A stretch of 64,000 nucleotides of DNA from Inediibacterium massiliense (GCF_001282725.1 NZ_LN876587.1:1111695-1175694); one strand, 5' to 3'. Positions 17,880 through 27,210 are shown, counted from the first letter of the stretch. Notes: a model not told the origin generated them from the letters alone. Program-made: numbers and translations.

Positions 17880-18875
17880 TTAAAATCCTATAAAACATGA
17901 TTTTATTTCATTAATAGATAAACTACCAAAATATTTTTTTAGATCAATGCTTCTTAGAAAGTCTTCTATATATTCTTCTTCATATCTTATTCCTATCATC
18001 TTTTTTTCTATTTGTGATAAATCTAATAAACCTAAAAAATCACCATATATTCTACATTCATAAATAAGCCCATCTATAATATTTAAAAATACTTGTATCT
18101 TTCCTCCTTCAAACCGCTTTGAATTTTCATAATTAAACTCTGGTGATTTTCCATAGTTCCATTCCCAAGTCATATACTTTTCTTTCATTAATTTTTCAAC
18201 TGCTTCAATATCTTTGGTCTGTAATTCATACTCTTTTATCATACTTTTATTAAACTGAAGTATATTTGTAATTAAAATATTTTTAAAATCTTCTATTGAA
18301 ATATTTTTTTCTAAATGATCTTTTATATTAGTTACTCTACTTTTTATGGACTGTATCCCTTTTCCCATGATTTTATCATGATCTATACTTAATGCTTTTA
18401 CTAAATTTTCTAGTTCAGAATCAAATAACAAAGTTCCATGATGCAAGAGTCTGTCTTTATAAAGATACTGAGAATTCCCAGATATCTTTTTTCCTCCTAT
18501 TAAAATATCATTTCTTCCTGATAGTTGTGCATTCACTTTTAGTTTTCTTAAGGAATCAATGACTGGAATTGTAAAAGTCTTAAAATCTAGTAAAAACTTT
18601 TCCTCATACTTTGCTAGAAAAGTAAAGTTAATATTTCCCAAATCATGATAGACACTTCCTCCCCCTGAATTTCTTCTAACCACATGGATATTATTATTTT
18701 TAACAAAATCCATATTGATTTCATTTAAAGCATTTTGATGTTTTCCAATCACAATAGTAGGCTCATTTTGCCAAAGTATAAAATAATCTTCATCTATGTC
18801 CACATTTTTAAGAAGATATTCCTCTAGTGCTAAATTGAAGAAAGGATTTACAGATAAATTGATTAAAAATTTCAT
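17880..18875 (-). CDS. lplA: Lipoate-protein ligase A
   Basis: The 331-residue protein has the catalytic core of lipoate ligases: NPFFNLALEEYLL, the lipoyl-AMP binding loop VVRRNSGGGSVYHDLGN, the invariant Lys region GGKKISGN, and a C-terminal accessory domain (from about residue 250). It activates lipoate with ATP and attaches it to the lipoyl Lys of E2 proteins. GGAGGTGA precedes the ATG. It follows acoL by 85 bases on the same strand, so it probably lipoylates the AcoC protein encoded in the same unit. The family call is secure. Confidence 0.93.
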   Translation of the reverse strand: MKFLINLSVNPFFNLALEEYLLKNVDIDEDYFILWQNEPTIVIGKHQNALNEINMDFVKNNNIHVVRRNSGGGSVYHDLGNINFTFLAKYEEKFLLDFKTFTIPVIDSLRKLKVNAQLSGRNDILIGGKKISGNSQYLYKDRLLHHGTLLFDSELENLVKALSIDHDKIMGKGIQSIKSRVTNIKDHLEKNISIEDFKNILITNILQFNKSMIKEYELQTKDIEAVEKLMKEKYMTWEWNYGKSPEFNYENSKRFEGGKIQVFLNIIDGLIYECRIYGDFLGLLDLSQIEKKMIGIRYEEEYIEDFLRSIDLKKYFGSLSINEIKSCFIGF

Positions 18876-18927
18876 TTTTTCACCTCCAAAAATAGTAAAA
18901 GGGTCCTTTTATATCAACACTATCAAG

Positions 18928-18955
18928 TATACCCTAGCTATAAAGCTAGGGTATA
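18928..18955. terminator. Perfect hairpin between acoL and lplA
   Basis: Arms TATACCCTAGCT and AGCTAGGGTATA (12 bases each) enclose ATAA. No good T run follows on the minus strand, so it may be a partial terminator or an RNA processing/stability element that lowers lplA expression relative to the aco genes. Confidence 0.6.
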
Positions 18956-18959
18956 TTCC

Positions 18960-20351
18960 TTATTTATTAATCATATGAATAGCTTCTTTATTTACTGCGA
19001 GTACAGCTTCTTTCATAGCTTCTCCTATAGTGGGATGAGCATGTATCGTAGATGCAATCTCTGATAAGGTAGCTTCTAATCTTAACGCCAACGCTCCTTC
19101 TGTGATTAAATCTGTAGCTCTTAAGCCTAGTATATGTACTCCTAAAATTTCATCATACTTTTTATCCGCAATAATCTTTATCATTCCTAATGTTTCATTC
19201 ATAATAAGAGATTTCCCATTTGCCCTTAAAGGGAATTTCCCTACTTTGTAATCTATTCCTTTTTCCTTAACCTGTTCTTCTGTAAGCCCCACAGATGCTA
19301 ACTCAGGTTTTGTATATACACAAGAAGGAACTGTCTTATCATCCATCTTTACATTTTTATCCATTATATTTTCTGCAGCAACAATTCCTTGTTCTGATGC
19401 CACATGAGCTAACATATTTTTCCCAATACAATCTCCTATTGCATATATTTGTTCTACATTGGTTTGCATCTTATTATTTACAACAATACATCCCTTTTCT
19501 GTTCTTACACCTACTCTTTCTAAATTCAATCCATTTATATAAGGTTTTCTTCCAACAGCCATCAACACTTTCTGAGCATGTATTTTTAGTTGCTCATGTC
19601 CATTGGCAAAAATAACATTAAGACCTTCTGTATTTTCTTCTATTTTCATAACCTTACAGTTGTTATAAATTTTAATGCCTTCCTTTATTAGCTTTCCTTT
19701 CATCAATTCCGAAATTTCCCGGTCCACTGGAGGCAATATATATGGCATCATTTCAATAATCGTTACTTCACATCCAAAAGCATTATAAATACTTGCAAAC
19801 TCTACACCTATAACTCCTCCACCAATAATCACTATACTTTTTGGTATATAATCTAAACTTAAAGCATCTGTACTATCTATGACTCCTTTGAGCTCTTTTC
19901 CTTCTATTGGAGGTACAAATGGTATAGAACCTGTAGATATAACAGCTTTATCAAATTCTACTTTTTCTACCTCTCCATCTTCTTTGATAACAGAAATCAT
20001 ATTATTTGATTCAAAACTTCCAATACCATTAATAACTTTTACTTTATTAAAAGCTAATAAACTTTTTACTCCTGAAACCAATGTATTGACTACAGTTTTT
20101 TTTCTATTTTGTAATTGATTCCAATTAACTTTAGTTTCCCCACTCACTTCAATTCCAAATTGATTGATATTTTTTATTTCATGAAACAATTCAGCACTGT
20201 GCAATAATACTTTAGTTGGTATACATCCTACATTTAAGCAAGTTCCTCCAAGAACAGATTTTTCAATAAGAGTTACTTGGCAACCTAATTGAGCTGCTCT
20301 GATTGCAGCTACATATCCTCCTGGTCCTCCACCTAAAACTGCTATTTTCAT
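18960..20351 (-). CDS. acoL: Dihydrolipoamide dehydrogenase of the acetoin dehydrogenase complex (E3)
   Basis: About 463 residues. FAD site at the N-terminus (VLGGGPGGYVAAIRAAQLG), redox-active Cys pair in GGTCLNVGCIPTK, NAD site in VIIGGGVIGVEFASI, second FAD motif YAIGDCIGKNMLAH, and the catalytic His-Glu in HAHPTIGEAM. It reoxidises the dihydrolipoyl group of AcoC with NAD. No N-terminal lipoyl domain is fused. AGGATGGTGAT before the ATG at 20351 favours this start over a frame four codons longer. It lies two to fifteen bases after acoC in one operon. The function is secure; use by acetoin rather than another 2-oxo acid complex rests on the operon. Confidence 0.93.
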   Translation of the reverse strand: MKIAVLGGGPGGYVAAIRAAQLGCQVTLIEKSVLGGTCLNVGCIPTKVLLHSAELFHEIKNINQFGIEVSGETKVNWNQLQNRKKTVVNTLVSGVKSLLAFNKVKVINGIGSFESNNMISVIKEDGEVEKVEFDKAVISTGSIPFVPPIEGKELKGVIDSTDALSLDYIPKSIVIIGGGVIGVEFASIYNAFGCEVTIIEMMPYILPPVDREISELMKGKLIKEGIKIYNNCKVMKIEENTEGLNVIFANGHEQLKIHAQKVLMAVGRKPYINGLNLERVGVRTEKGCIVVNNKMQTNVEQIYAIGDCIGKNMLAHVASEQGIVAAENIMDKNVKMDDKTVPSCVYTKPELASVGLTEEQVKEKGIDYKVGKFPLRANGKSLIMNETLGMIKIIADKKYDEILGVHILGLRATDLITEGALALRLEATLSEIASTIHAHPTIGEAMKEAVLAVNKEAIHMINK

Positions 20352-20365
20352 CTTTATCACCATCC

Positions 20366-21667
20366 TTATAGCATCAATATTTCTGGTTTTTCTATGAGTT
20401 CTTTGACTTTTTCAAGAAATTCTGCTGCTACTGCCCCATCTACAGCTCTATGATCTGCTGTAAGTGATAAATTCATTAAAGGTTTAATAACAACTTCTCC
20501 ATTTTCGACGATGGGAGTTTCCTCTATTTTATTCACTCCAAGAATGGCAACTTCAGGTTGATTGATAATTGGTGAAAAAGACTCTATACCAAACATTCCT
20601 AAGTTTGTAATTGTAAAAGTTCCACCCTCCATATTATCCGAAGTCAATTCATTGGTTTTGGCTTTTGAAGCTAAATCTTTTACTTCATGTGAAATTTCTT
20701 GCAAACCTTTCCTTTGTGCATGTTTTATTACGGGTACTACTAAACCTCCATCTATAGCTACTGCCACACCAATATTCACATAATTTCTTAGAATTAATTC
20801 CTCACCAGCAACAGAGCAATTTACCAATGGAAATTGCATCAATGCTTTAGATACAATCTTTACTAAAAAATCTGTATATGTTACTTTACAAATATCTTTT
20901 AATGCATTTTTTACGCTTTTTAAATTGGTTATATCTGCTCTCATATTATAATTGACCACAGGTGCGATACTCCAACTTTCATACATTCTTGAAGCAATTA
21001 TCTTTCTCATTTGAGTCATGGAAATCCGTTTCTCTTCAAATTTCTCTTCATAACCCATGCTTTTATTTACAAAAGCTAGAATATCTTCTTTCATAATTCT
21101 TCCATCTTTATTGATCTGAGATAAATCTACATTGAAATCTTTTGACATTTTTTCTGCTACAGGAGAAATTTTAGGTTTATTTTTTTGATTTTGAATAAAT
21201 TCTTCTACATCTTTTAAAATAATTCTTCCTTCTGGCCCCGATCCAATCAAGCTTTTTATATCTATATTATTTTCTATTGCTAACTTTTTAGCAACAGGGG
21301 ATATTTTTATCCTGTTTTTAGATTTATTTTCATTCTTTACAATCCTATCTTGTTCTTCGATTTTTCTTTCAGTATCTTCTACAGTCTCTTGTGTATTACA
21401 TTCTTTTAGTAAAGAGGAAATATCCTCATCTATATCCGCAATAATAGCCACTGGTTTTAGACATTCTACAGAGTCTCCTTCTTTACTAAGAATTTTCCTT
21501 ATGATTCCGCTTTCATTAGCTTCTATATCATTTGTCAACTTATCCGTTGATACTTCAAACAAGACTTCTCCAGCATTTATTGTGTCCCCTTCTTTTTTTA
21601 GCCACTTTCCAATAGTTCCTTCTTTCATAGTTAACCCTAGTTTGGGCATGACTACAATTTTTGCCAT
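20366..21667 (-). CDS. acoC: Acetoin dehydrogenase E2, dihydrolipoamide acetyltransferase
   Basis: The 433-residue protein has one N-terminal lipoyl domain (lipoyl Lys43 in STDKLTNDIE), an acidic/basic linker, two consecutive peripheral-subunit-binding motifs (KISPVAKKLAIENNIDIKSL and KISPVAEKMSKDFNVDLSQ), and a catalytic acyltransferase core ending with HRAVDGAVAAEFL, which carries the HxxxDG active site. It accepts the acetyl group from acetoin cleavage and forms acetyl-CoA. Two binding domains rather than one is unusual and worth noting. It lies between acoB and acoL in the same orientation. Confidence 0.93.
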   Translation of the reverse strand: MAKIVVMPKLGLTMKEGTIGKWLKKEGDTINAGEVLFEVSTDKLTNDIEANESGIIRKILSKEGDSVECLKPVAIIADIDEDISSLLKECNTQETVEDTERKIEEQDRIVKNENKSKNRIKISPVAKKLAIENNIDIKSLIGSGPEGRIILKDVEEFIQNQKNKPKISPVAEKMSKDFNVDLSQINKDGRIMKEDILAFVNKSMGYEEKFEEKRISMTQMRKIIASRMYESWSIAPVVNYNMRADITNLKSVKNALKDICKVTYTDFLVKIVSKALMQFPLVNCSVAGEELILRNYVNIGVAVAIDGGLVVPVIKHAQRKGLQEISHEVKDLASKAKTNELTSDNMEGGTFTITNLGMFGIESFSPIINQPEVAILGVNKIEETPIVENGEVVIKPLMNLSLTADHRAVDGAVAAEFLEKVKELIEKPEILML

Positions 21668-21722
21668 CCATAATCCCCCTATTCTTTAAATAAATTGTAT
21701 GGAGGGGAGGATCCCCCTCATA

Positions 21723-22691
21723 TTAAAACATTCCTTTAATGCCATTTATAATATCTTCTGTATTTGGAATCACAGTATTTTCAAGAATTGGTGCATATGG
21801 CATAGGTACATTTAATGCTCCTATTCTAACAACTGGTGCATCAAGATCATCAAAGCATTCTTCGCTAATCATTGCTGATATTTCTCCTCCATATCCTCCT
21901 CTTTTATGTTCTTCTGTAATAACAAGTACTTTATGGGTTTTTTCAACAGATGCAAATATAGTTTTTTTATCAAGTGGATATAAAGTTCTTGGATCTATGA
22001 CTTCTACCGAAATTCCTTCTTTTGAAAGTCTTTCCGAAGCTTCCAAAGCATTATAAACCATTTTCCCAGTAGCTATTACAGTAACATCATTCCCCTCTCT
22101 TTGTACCTTTGCTACGCCTAAAGGTATAGGCTTTATATCATCAGATACCTCTGTACTTATTCCATATAACAATTTATGTTCAAAGAAAATAACAGGATTA
22201 TCATCTTCTATAGAAGTCATCATAAGCCCTAATGCATCCTCAGGCGTAGATGGATACACTACCTTAAGTCCCGGCACATGAGTAAACCACGCTTCAAGGG
22301 ATTGTGAATGTTGAGCAGATGCTTGTACTCCAGCTCCAATAGGCATTCTAATTACTAGCGGAAGATTTATTTTTCCACCAAACATATATCTCATTTTTGC
22401 TGCTTGATTTACGATCATATCCATAGCAACCGTTACAAAATCTCCAAACATCAATTCTGCAATTGGCCTTAATCCTGTAGCAGCCGAGCCTACCGCACAA
22501 CCTACAATCGCTCCTTCAGATATAGGAGTATCTCTTACTCTTTTATCTCCATATTTATCATAAAGTCCTGCTGTAACACCAAAACAACCTCCAAAAGGAC
22601 CTACATCTTCTCCTAAGATATATACATTTTCATTTTTCTTCATTTCATTTTCCATGCCCGTTTTGATTGCCTCTAAAAATGTCATTTTCAT
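21723..22691 (-). CDS. acoB: Acetoin dehydrogenase E1 component, beta subunit
   Basis: The 322-residue protein matches the beta subunit of thiamine-diphosphate E1 enzymes: LGEDVGPFGGCFGVTAGL near the start, RDTPISEGAIVGCAVGSA, RMPIGAGVQASAQHSQS and the C-terminal VITEEHKRGGYGGEIS. It pairs with AcoA to form the acetoin-cleaving E1. Its ATG overlaps the acoA stop (ATGA), showing translational coupling. The split into acetoin type rather than pyruvate dehydrogenase follows from the adjacent acoR and sigma-54 promoter. Confidence 0.93.
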   Translation of the reverse strand: MKMTFLEAIKTGMENEMKKNENVYILGEDVGPFGGCFGVTAGLYDKYGDKRVRDTPISEGAIVGCAVGSAATGLRPIAELMFGDFVTVAMDMIVNQAAKMRYMFGGKINLPLVIRMPIGAGVQASAQHSQSLEAWFTHVPGLKVVYPSTPEDALGLMMTSIEDDNPVIFFEHKLLYGISTEVSDDIKPIPLGVAKVQREGNDVTVIATGKMVYNALEASERLSKEGISVEVIDPRTLYPLDKKTIFASVEKTHKVLVITEEHKRGGYGGEISAMISEECFDDLDAPVVRIGALNVPMPYAPILENTVIPNTEDIINGIKGMF

Positions 22692-23680
22692 CTTACTCGA
22701 ACCTCCTCTTTCATATCAGAATAAACATCTTCTACTACTGAATCTACAGATGGATACGGACTATTACTAGCGAATTCTACTGCATCTTCAATTTGAATGT
22801 CTATTTTTTCTTGAATATCTTTTAATTGATTTTCATTTAATATTTTCTTATCTAACATAAAGTTCTCCATTCTAGGGATAGGATCTTTTTGAAACCATTC
22901 TTCTTGTTCTTTAACTGGTTTATACGTTCCTGGATCTCCTTCAAAATGTCCTCTTTGTCTATAAGTTTTACACTCTATTAAAGTCGGTCCTTGCCCTTCT
23001 CTAGCTCTTTTTATAGCTTCGTTAGCAGCATCATAGACTGCAAACACATCATTTCCATCTACCGTAATACCAGGCATATTATATGAAATCGCTCTTTCTG
23101 ATATATCTTTTATGGTCTGATGTCTACTTTGGTGTATAGATATTCCATATAAATTATTCTCACATACAAATATAACAGGCAGTTTCCAAAGGCTCGCCAT
23201 ATTTAAAGATTCATGAAAAGTTCCTTGATTGGTAGAAGCATCTCCAAAGAAACACACACAAACTTGCTTCGTCCCTCTATACTGTGCACTTAAAGCTGCG
23301 CCTACAGATATATTATGACCTGCACCTACTATACCATTTGCACCTAATATACCTTTTGTTGCATCGGCAATATGCATAGATCCCCCTTTTCCTTTACCAT
23401 ATCCTGTAGCTCTGCCAAAAAGCTCTGCCATCATAAATTTCAAATCTCCACCTTTAGCAAGTATATGTCCATGTCCTCTATGAGTACTTGTAATATAATC
23501 ATCATCATTTAAGTTTGCACATACACCTGTTGCAACTGCTTCTTCACCTATATACAAGTGAACAAAACCTGGAATTTTCCCCTCTGAAAAAAAATTCATA
23601 GCTTTGGTTTCAAACTTTCTAATCTTTAACATGGTTTTATACATATCAATCACGTTCATATTGGATATAGCCAAACTCAT
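22688..23680 (-). CDS. acoA: Acetoin dehydrogenase E1 component, alpha subunit
   Basis: The 330-residue protein carries the thiamine-diphosphate fold of E1 alpha subunits: GFVHLYIGEEAVATGVCA, the phosphorylation-loop-like STHRGHGH, GKGGSMHIAD, and the cofactor motif FFGDASTNQGTFHESLN (GDxxxNxG). GGGGAGG precedes the ATG. It is the first gene of acoABCL and lies about 136 bases downstream of a clear minus-24/minus-12 promoter. The enzyme cleaves acetoin to acetaldehyde and an acetyl group. Confidence 0.93.
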   Translation of the reverse strand: MSLAISNMNVIDMYKTMLKIRKFETKAMNFFSEGKIPGFVHLYIGEEAVATGVCANLNDDDYITSTHRGHGHILAKGGDLKFMMAELFGRATGYGKGKGGSMHIADATKGILGANGIVGAGHNISVGAALSAQYRGTKQVCVCFFGDASTNQGTFHESLNMASLWKLPVIFVCENNLYGISIHQSRHQTIKDISERAISYNMPGITVDGNDVFAVYDAANEAIKRAREGQGPTLIECKTYRQRGHFEGDPGTYKPVKEQEEWFQKDPIPRMENFMLDKKILNENQLKDIQEKIDIQIEDAVEFASNSPYPSVDSVVEDVYSDMKEEVRVR

Positions 23681-23826
23681 TACCTCCCCTTATTTTTTAT
23701 TCTATCCTTCACATCTTCAAACCTAAAAGTATAGAACACCCCCTATCAAATAAATGTTTAAACAATCTAATAACTCTAGAATTTCCAACCTCCTCTTGAT
23801 TTTTCACGTTCTTGGATATATATTAA

Positions 23827-23843
23827 AGCAAAAGTTATACCAA
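23827..23843 (-). promoter_or_regulatory. Sigma-54 promoter of the aco operon
   Basis: Read on the minus strand, TTGGTATAACTTTTGCT has the invariant GG and GC exactly ten bases apart, matching TTGGYAYR-N4-TTGCT. It lies 147 bases before acoA, and the enhancer-binding protein AcoR is encoded just upstream. Possible AcoR sites are the repeated TGGGAA/TTCCCA elements at 23882-23887, 23911-23916 and 23931-23936; that part is a guess. Confidence 0.88.
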
Positions 23844-23916
23844 AATAAATACTAGTAAAATAGCCATTTTGAAAAACTATTTTCCCAAAAAATCTCATTT
23901 AGAATCATTATGGGAA

Positions 23917-23966
23917 AAAAAGTACCAAAGTGGGAATTTATAAATAATTCTCACTTTGGTACTTTT
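23917..23966 (-). terminator. Terminator of acoR
   Basis: A 21-base stem with one mismatch (arms 23917-23938 and 23946-23966, core AAAAGTACCAAAGTG) followed on the minus strand by a run of T. It begins at the acoR stop codon and insulates the sigma-54 promoter beyond it. Confidence 0.85.
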
Positions 23967-25909
23967 CATAATTCATATTTCTTAATTTTTCTATATAATG
24001 TAGATTTTCCAATACCTATCATTTTACTTGCATCCACTACATTTCCATTGCACTTCTTTAATGAATCAATAATCAATTTTTTCTCAATCTCTTCTAATAT
24101 ATTAGATTTTGAATGACAAACTGGCAAAATATCAGAATTGTAATTTGCATTTTCTTTTATATTTTTGCTAATATAGTCTGGAATTAATGTAGAAGATATG
24201 ATGCTATTCTTCGATAGATAATAGGCTCTTTGAACCATATTTTCTAATTCTCTCACATTCCCAGGCCAATGATAATTTATAATAGATTGAATAAAATTTT
24301 CATCTATTTTTTTTGGACATCTTGGATTTTTTTGATTTAACTTATCTAAAAAAAATTCCGTACAAAGTACAATATCTTCACGTCTTTCTCTCAGCGGAAG
24401 CAACTTTAGATTAAATACATTCAATCTATAATATAGATCACTTCTAAAATTATTGGTCTGAATCTCTTGATACAAATTTCTATTTGTAGCTGCAATCACT
24501 CTCACATCTAAATTTCTTTCGTATGTTCCCCCAATCCTTGTTACTGTATGATTGTCTAAAATTCTAAGTAGCTTTGATTGCATTTCAAGGGGTAGCTCAC
24601 CAATTTCATCTAGAAAGATTGTTCCTTTATTTGCTAGCTCAAACTTGCCTGGCTGTCCCTCCTTCAAAGCTCCTGTAAAAGAACCTTTTTCATAGCCAAA
24701 AAGTTCACTTTCTACTAAATCTTTTGGTAATGCTGCACAATTAATGGCAACAAAAGGTCCATTTTGTCTCTTGCTTTCATTATGAATAGCATGTGCAAAT
24801 AGTTCTTTTCCAGTTCCACTTTCCCCTGTAATCAATACAGAACATTCATTTTCAGCAATATTCTTTGCTTCTTCTACTATATTTTTCATTTTAAAATTAT
24901 CCGTTATAATATCCTCAAAAGTATATCTTGAAGAAAAACCAGCTATTTTATTGACTGCATGTCTGAAACTATCGACTTTTTTTGCAACAATGACAAAACC
25001 TATATATTTTTCCCCTTTTTGAACTGGAGTAACGTTTATATTACATTCTACTCTATGATGATCTACATATAAACTTACTTCTCTATACCAAATAATATTG
25101 CTTTTATTAAAATTACAAATATCCTTTATAATATCATTTAATAAAACTTTTATATCTAATGTATAAATCTCTTCTTTTTTAACCTTTAATATTTCACACA
25201 TTTTTAAATTAAAATCTTTTACAATAAAATTACTGTCTATAATCAATATTCCGTCTTCTATAGATTCAAAGGCCACTTTTACCCATTTTCTATGTTCCGC
25301 TATTAAAAATTGCTCTTGTATTGAATTAGCAGCTTCAACGACTATTCCAAGGGTATGGGAGTGATATCCATGAAAATCTCCAGACAAATCAATGGCTCCA
25401 ATAATTTTTCCATTATTATCATGTATAGGTGCGGCAGAACAAGTCCATCCATGTTGTTTTTTTCCATAATGTTCTGCTCCTAAAGTTTGAATTGGTTGAT
25501 CTAGATAAATACATGTTCCAATGGCATTTGTTCCCACATTTTCCTCTGTCCACTGACAGCCCTTTAAAAAATATAAATGAGTATTTCTCTCCATAATTGT
25601 TTTATTTCCAATCACTTCAAGAATTACTGCATTTTCATCTGTCAAGATAATGGAATAATTTGATTCTTTCACTACATTATATAAACTTAACATAATAGGT
25701 TTTGCTATTTCAATGAGCTCTTTTTTATTTTGAAGGATTTGATCAAATTCTTCTTTTTCTATCTCTTTGCCACTTCCTTCATATGGATCAACTTTGTAAT
25801 TCTTACACCGAATCCAAGAGTCTAATATCTCTCTTCTTATATTTTTTGGAATTTGATTTTTTTTCACAAAATTTTCCCACTGTTCTTCCATATTAGGAAT
25901 ACCTAGCAA
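23966..25909 (-). CDS. acoR: Sigma-54-dependent activator of acetoin catabolism
   Basis: The 647-residue enhancer-binding protein has an N-terminal GAF-type sensor (about 60-200, with GCQWTEENVGTNAIGTCIY as in AcoR proteins), a PAS-like segment (about 210-310), an AAA+ domain from about 325 (Walker A GESGTGKELFAHA, sigma-54 contact loop GSFTGA, Walker B IFLDEIGEL) and a Fis-type helix-turn-helix at the end. The loop is Gly-Ser-Phe rather than the usual Gly-Ala-Phe, a seen variant. GGAGGTGA precedes a TTG start; the overlapping ATG is out of frame. It activates acoABCL. Confidence 0.92.
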   Translation of the reverse strand: MLGIPNMEEQWENFVKKNQIPKNIRREILDSWIRCKNYKVDPYEGSGKEIEKEEFDQILQNKKELIEIAKPIMLSLYNVVKESNYSIILTDENAVILEVIGNKTIMERNTHLYFLKGCQWTEENVGTNAIGTCIYLDQPIQTLGAEHYGKKQHGWTCSAAPIHDNNGKIIGAIDLSGDFHGYHSHTLGIVVEAANSIQEQFLIAEHRKWVKVAFESIEDGILIIDSNFIVKDFNLKMCEILKVKKEEIYTLDIKVLLNDIIKDICNFNKSNIIWYREVSLYVDHHRVECNINVTPVQKGEKYIGFVIVAKKVDSFRHAVNKIAGFSSRYTFEDIITDNFKMKNIVEEAKNIAENECSVLITGESGTGKELFAHAIHNESKRQNGPFVAINCAALPKDLVESELFGYEKGSFTGALKEGQPGKFELANKGTIFLDEIGELPLEMQSKLLRILDNHTVTRIGGTYERNLDVRVIAATNRNLYQEIQTNNFRSDLYYRLNVFNLKLLPLRERREDIVLCTEFFLDKLNQKNPRCPKKIDENFIQSIINYHWPGNVRELENMVQRAYYLSKNSIISSTLIPDYISKNIKENANYNSDILPVCHSKSNILEEIEKKLIIDSLKKCNGNVVDASKMIGIGKSTLYRKIKKYEL

Positions 25910-26090
25910 AATCCATCACCTCCCAAGCATTTAAAAGTTAGATTACATTTGAAATATTACACCTATTCTCTTGTGTTAAGTAACATCTTATACTAGTAAA
26001 AACTATTTTTCAATTCAATTTAGAAAAGTAAAAATTTTTTCTTATCACAAATTCTACATTCAATACTATAAAATGAATGATTTTAACAGC

Positions 26091-26118
26091 TTCACATATA
26101 ATAATACTGTCATATAAT
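26091..26118 (+). promoter_or_regulatory. Likely sigma-A promoter of the 52-residue gene
   Basis: TTCACA (26091-26096) and TATAAT (26113-26118) are 16 bases apart and 32 bases before the start codon of the downstream small gene. Confidence 0.5.
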
Positions 26119-26149
26119 TTATGAATTTCTAAATATAAGGAGGATTCTT

Positions 26150-26308
26150 ATGACTCAAAAAACACGAAAAGGTATTGTGGGGAAAAAAACACCGACTACA
26201 GAAAATAGACAAGATGTAGGAATAGGTATAAGCTTTACTGATCAGCACATCTCCAATTCCAAAGAGATTGAAGCTGTAATTGAAAAGAAAAAACAAGATT
26301 TAAAATAG
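26150..26308 (+). CDS. Small hypothetical protein, 52 residues
   Basis: This gene is read from a perfect AAGGAGG seven bases before an ATG and ends just before a strong terminator. The product is hydrophilic and very basic at both ends (starts MTQKTRKGIVGKK, ends EKKKQDLK) with no membrane segment or Cys. It has its own promoter-like element, so it looks like a real monocistronic gene. No family is recognised; a small nucleic-acid-binding or spore-associated protein would fit the charge but is only a guess. Confidence 0.65.
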   Translation: MTQKTRKGIVGKKTPTTENRQDVGIGISFTDQHISNSKEIEAVIEKKKQDLK

Positions 26309-26314
26309 CAATAA

Positions 26315-26342
26315 AAAACCTGAAGATCAATCTTCAGGTTTT
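26315..26342. terminator. Bidirectional terminator
   Basis: Arms AACCTGAAGAT and ATCTTCAGGTT form an 11-base stem with a two-base loop, with A before and T after, serving the convergent small gene and the cold shock gene. Confidence 0.88.
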
Positions 26343-26369
26343 AATCATTACTTTACATTTTTAATTTTA

Positions 26370-26567
26370 TTAAATGATTGTAATATTTTCAGCTTGAGGA
26401 CCTTTAGCTCCTTCAACAACATCAAAAGATACGTTTTGTCCTTCTTCTAAAGTTTTGAATCCTTCTTTGTTGATTTGTGAGAAGTGAGCAAATACGTCAT
26501 TTCCTTCTTCTGTTGTAATAAATCCAAATCCTTTGTCTGCGTTAAACCATTTTACTGTACCTGTCAT
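26370..26567 (-). CDS. cspA: Cold shock protein
   Basis: The 65-residue protein is a complete single cold-shock domain with RNA-binding motifs KGFGFI and VFAHF and the family ending [17 protein letters not shown]. It acts as an RNA chaperone in the cytoplasm. GGAGG precedes the ATG. About 235 bases lie between it and the next upstream gene, enough for the long structured leader typical of cold shock messages, though no specific element was identified. Confidence 0.95.
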   Translation of the reverse strand: MTGTVKWFNADKGFGFITTEEGNDVFAHFSQINKEGFKTLEEGQNVSFDVVEGAKGPQAENITII

Positions 26568-26805
26568 GTTTTCTTACCTCCGAAATTTTTATTCCTTTAA
26601 TTCTTTGTAAATATAAGTTATCCATAAAAATTTCGAAATCTATGCTTAAAATATGCTTCATTTTAGATCGATCGAAAAATTTTCTTACAATAAATTATTT
26701 ACTTTGGAATTAAGGTTCTCTTTAAGAATATACTAATTTCAAAATAAGTCAAGGCTTTTTTTAAAAAAAATTTTATTGTACTAAAATCTTTCATATTTAC
26801 TCACT

Positions 26806-27000
26806 CTAAAAAAGCTTATTTTCTATGATTGTACACACTTGGTCAAATAGTTGAGAATCCTCAATTTTCATTTCTCTTTCTCTTAAAAATCTCATTAATT
26901 CTATTGGAACATATTCCTTTGATCTTACATCTACAGATACAATAAATTCATTGATTAATATTAATACGGAAATATCATTCATATCACTAATTAATTTCAT
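26806..27000 (-). CDS. Small hypothetical protein, 64 residues
   Basis: AGGAGG stands eleven bases before the ATG. The product has a hydrophobic strand-like segment (ISVLILINEFIVSVDV) followed by a charged helical half ending ENKLF. No motif or family is recognised. The good ribosome site and normal codon use support a real gene, expressed on its own between the cold shock gene and the chemoreceptor. Confidence 0.6.
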   Translation of the reverse strand: MKLISDMNDISVLILINEFIVSVDVRSKEYVPIELMRFLREREMKIEDSQLFDQVCTIIENKLF

Positions 27001-27112
27001 CTATCATGATGCCTCCTATAATTTCTGTGTTATTCTATATATTCTATTTTTATTATAAATACCCTTCTTTTTATAAATTAGTATGAATTTTTATAATAAA
27101 AACTACTCCTTT

Positions 27113-27180
27113 TTGATATGCTCCCCTTATGGTAGACAGTTAAAATAATATGACTGTCTACCATAAGGGGAGCATATCAA
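27113..27180. repeat. Perfect 28-base inverted repeat of unknown function
   Basis: Arms 27113-27140 and 27153-27180 are exact reverse complements over 28 bases, with a 12-base loop. Neither strand has a proper T run after the stem, so it is not a standard terminator, although it follows the chemoreceptor stop by 30 bases. It may be a small mobile-element relic or an RNA-stability hairpin. Confidence 0.85.
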
Positions 27181-27210
27181 CGTCGATTCTTTTTAATCAT
27201 TCTATAATAT

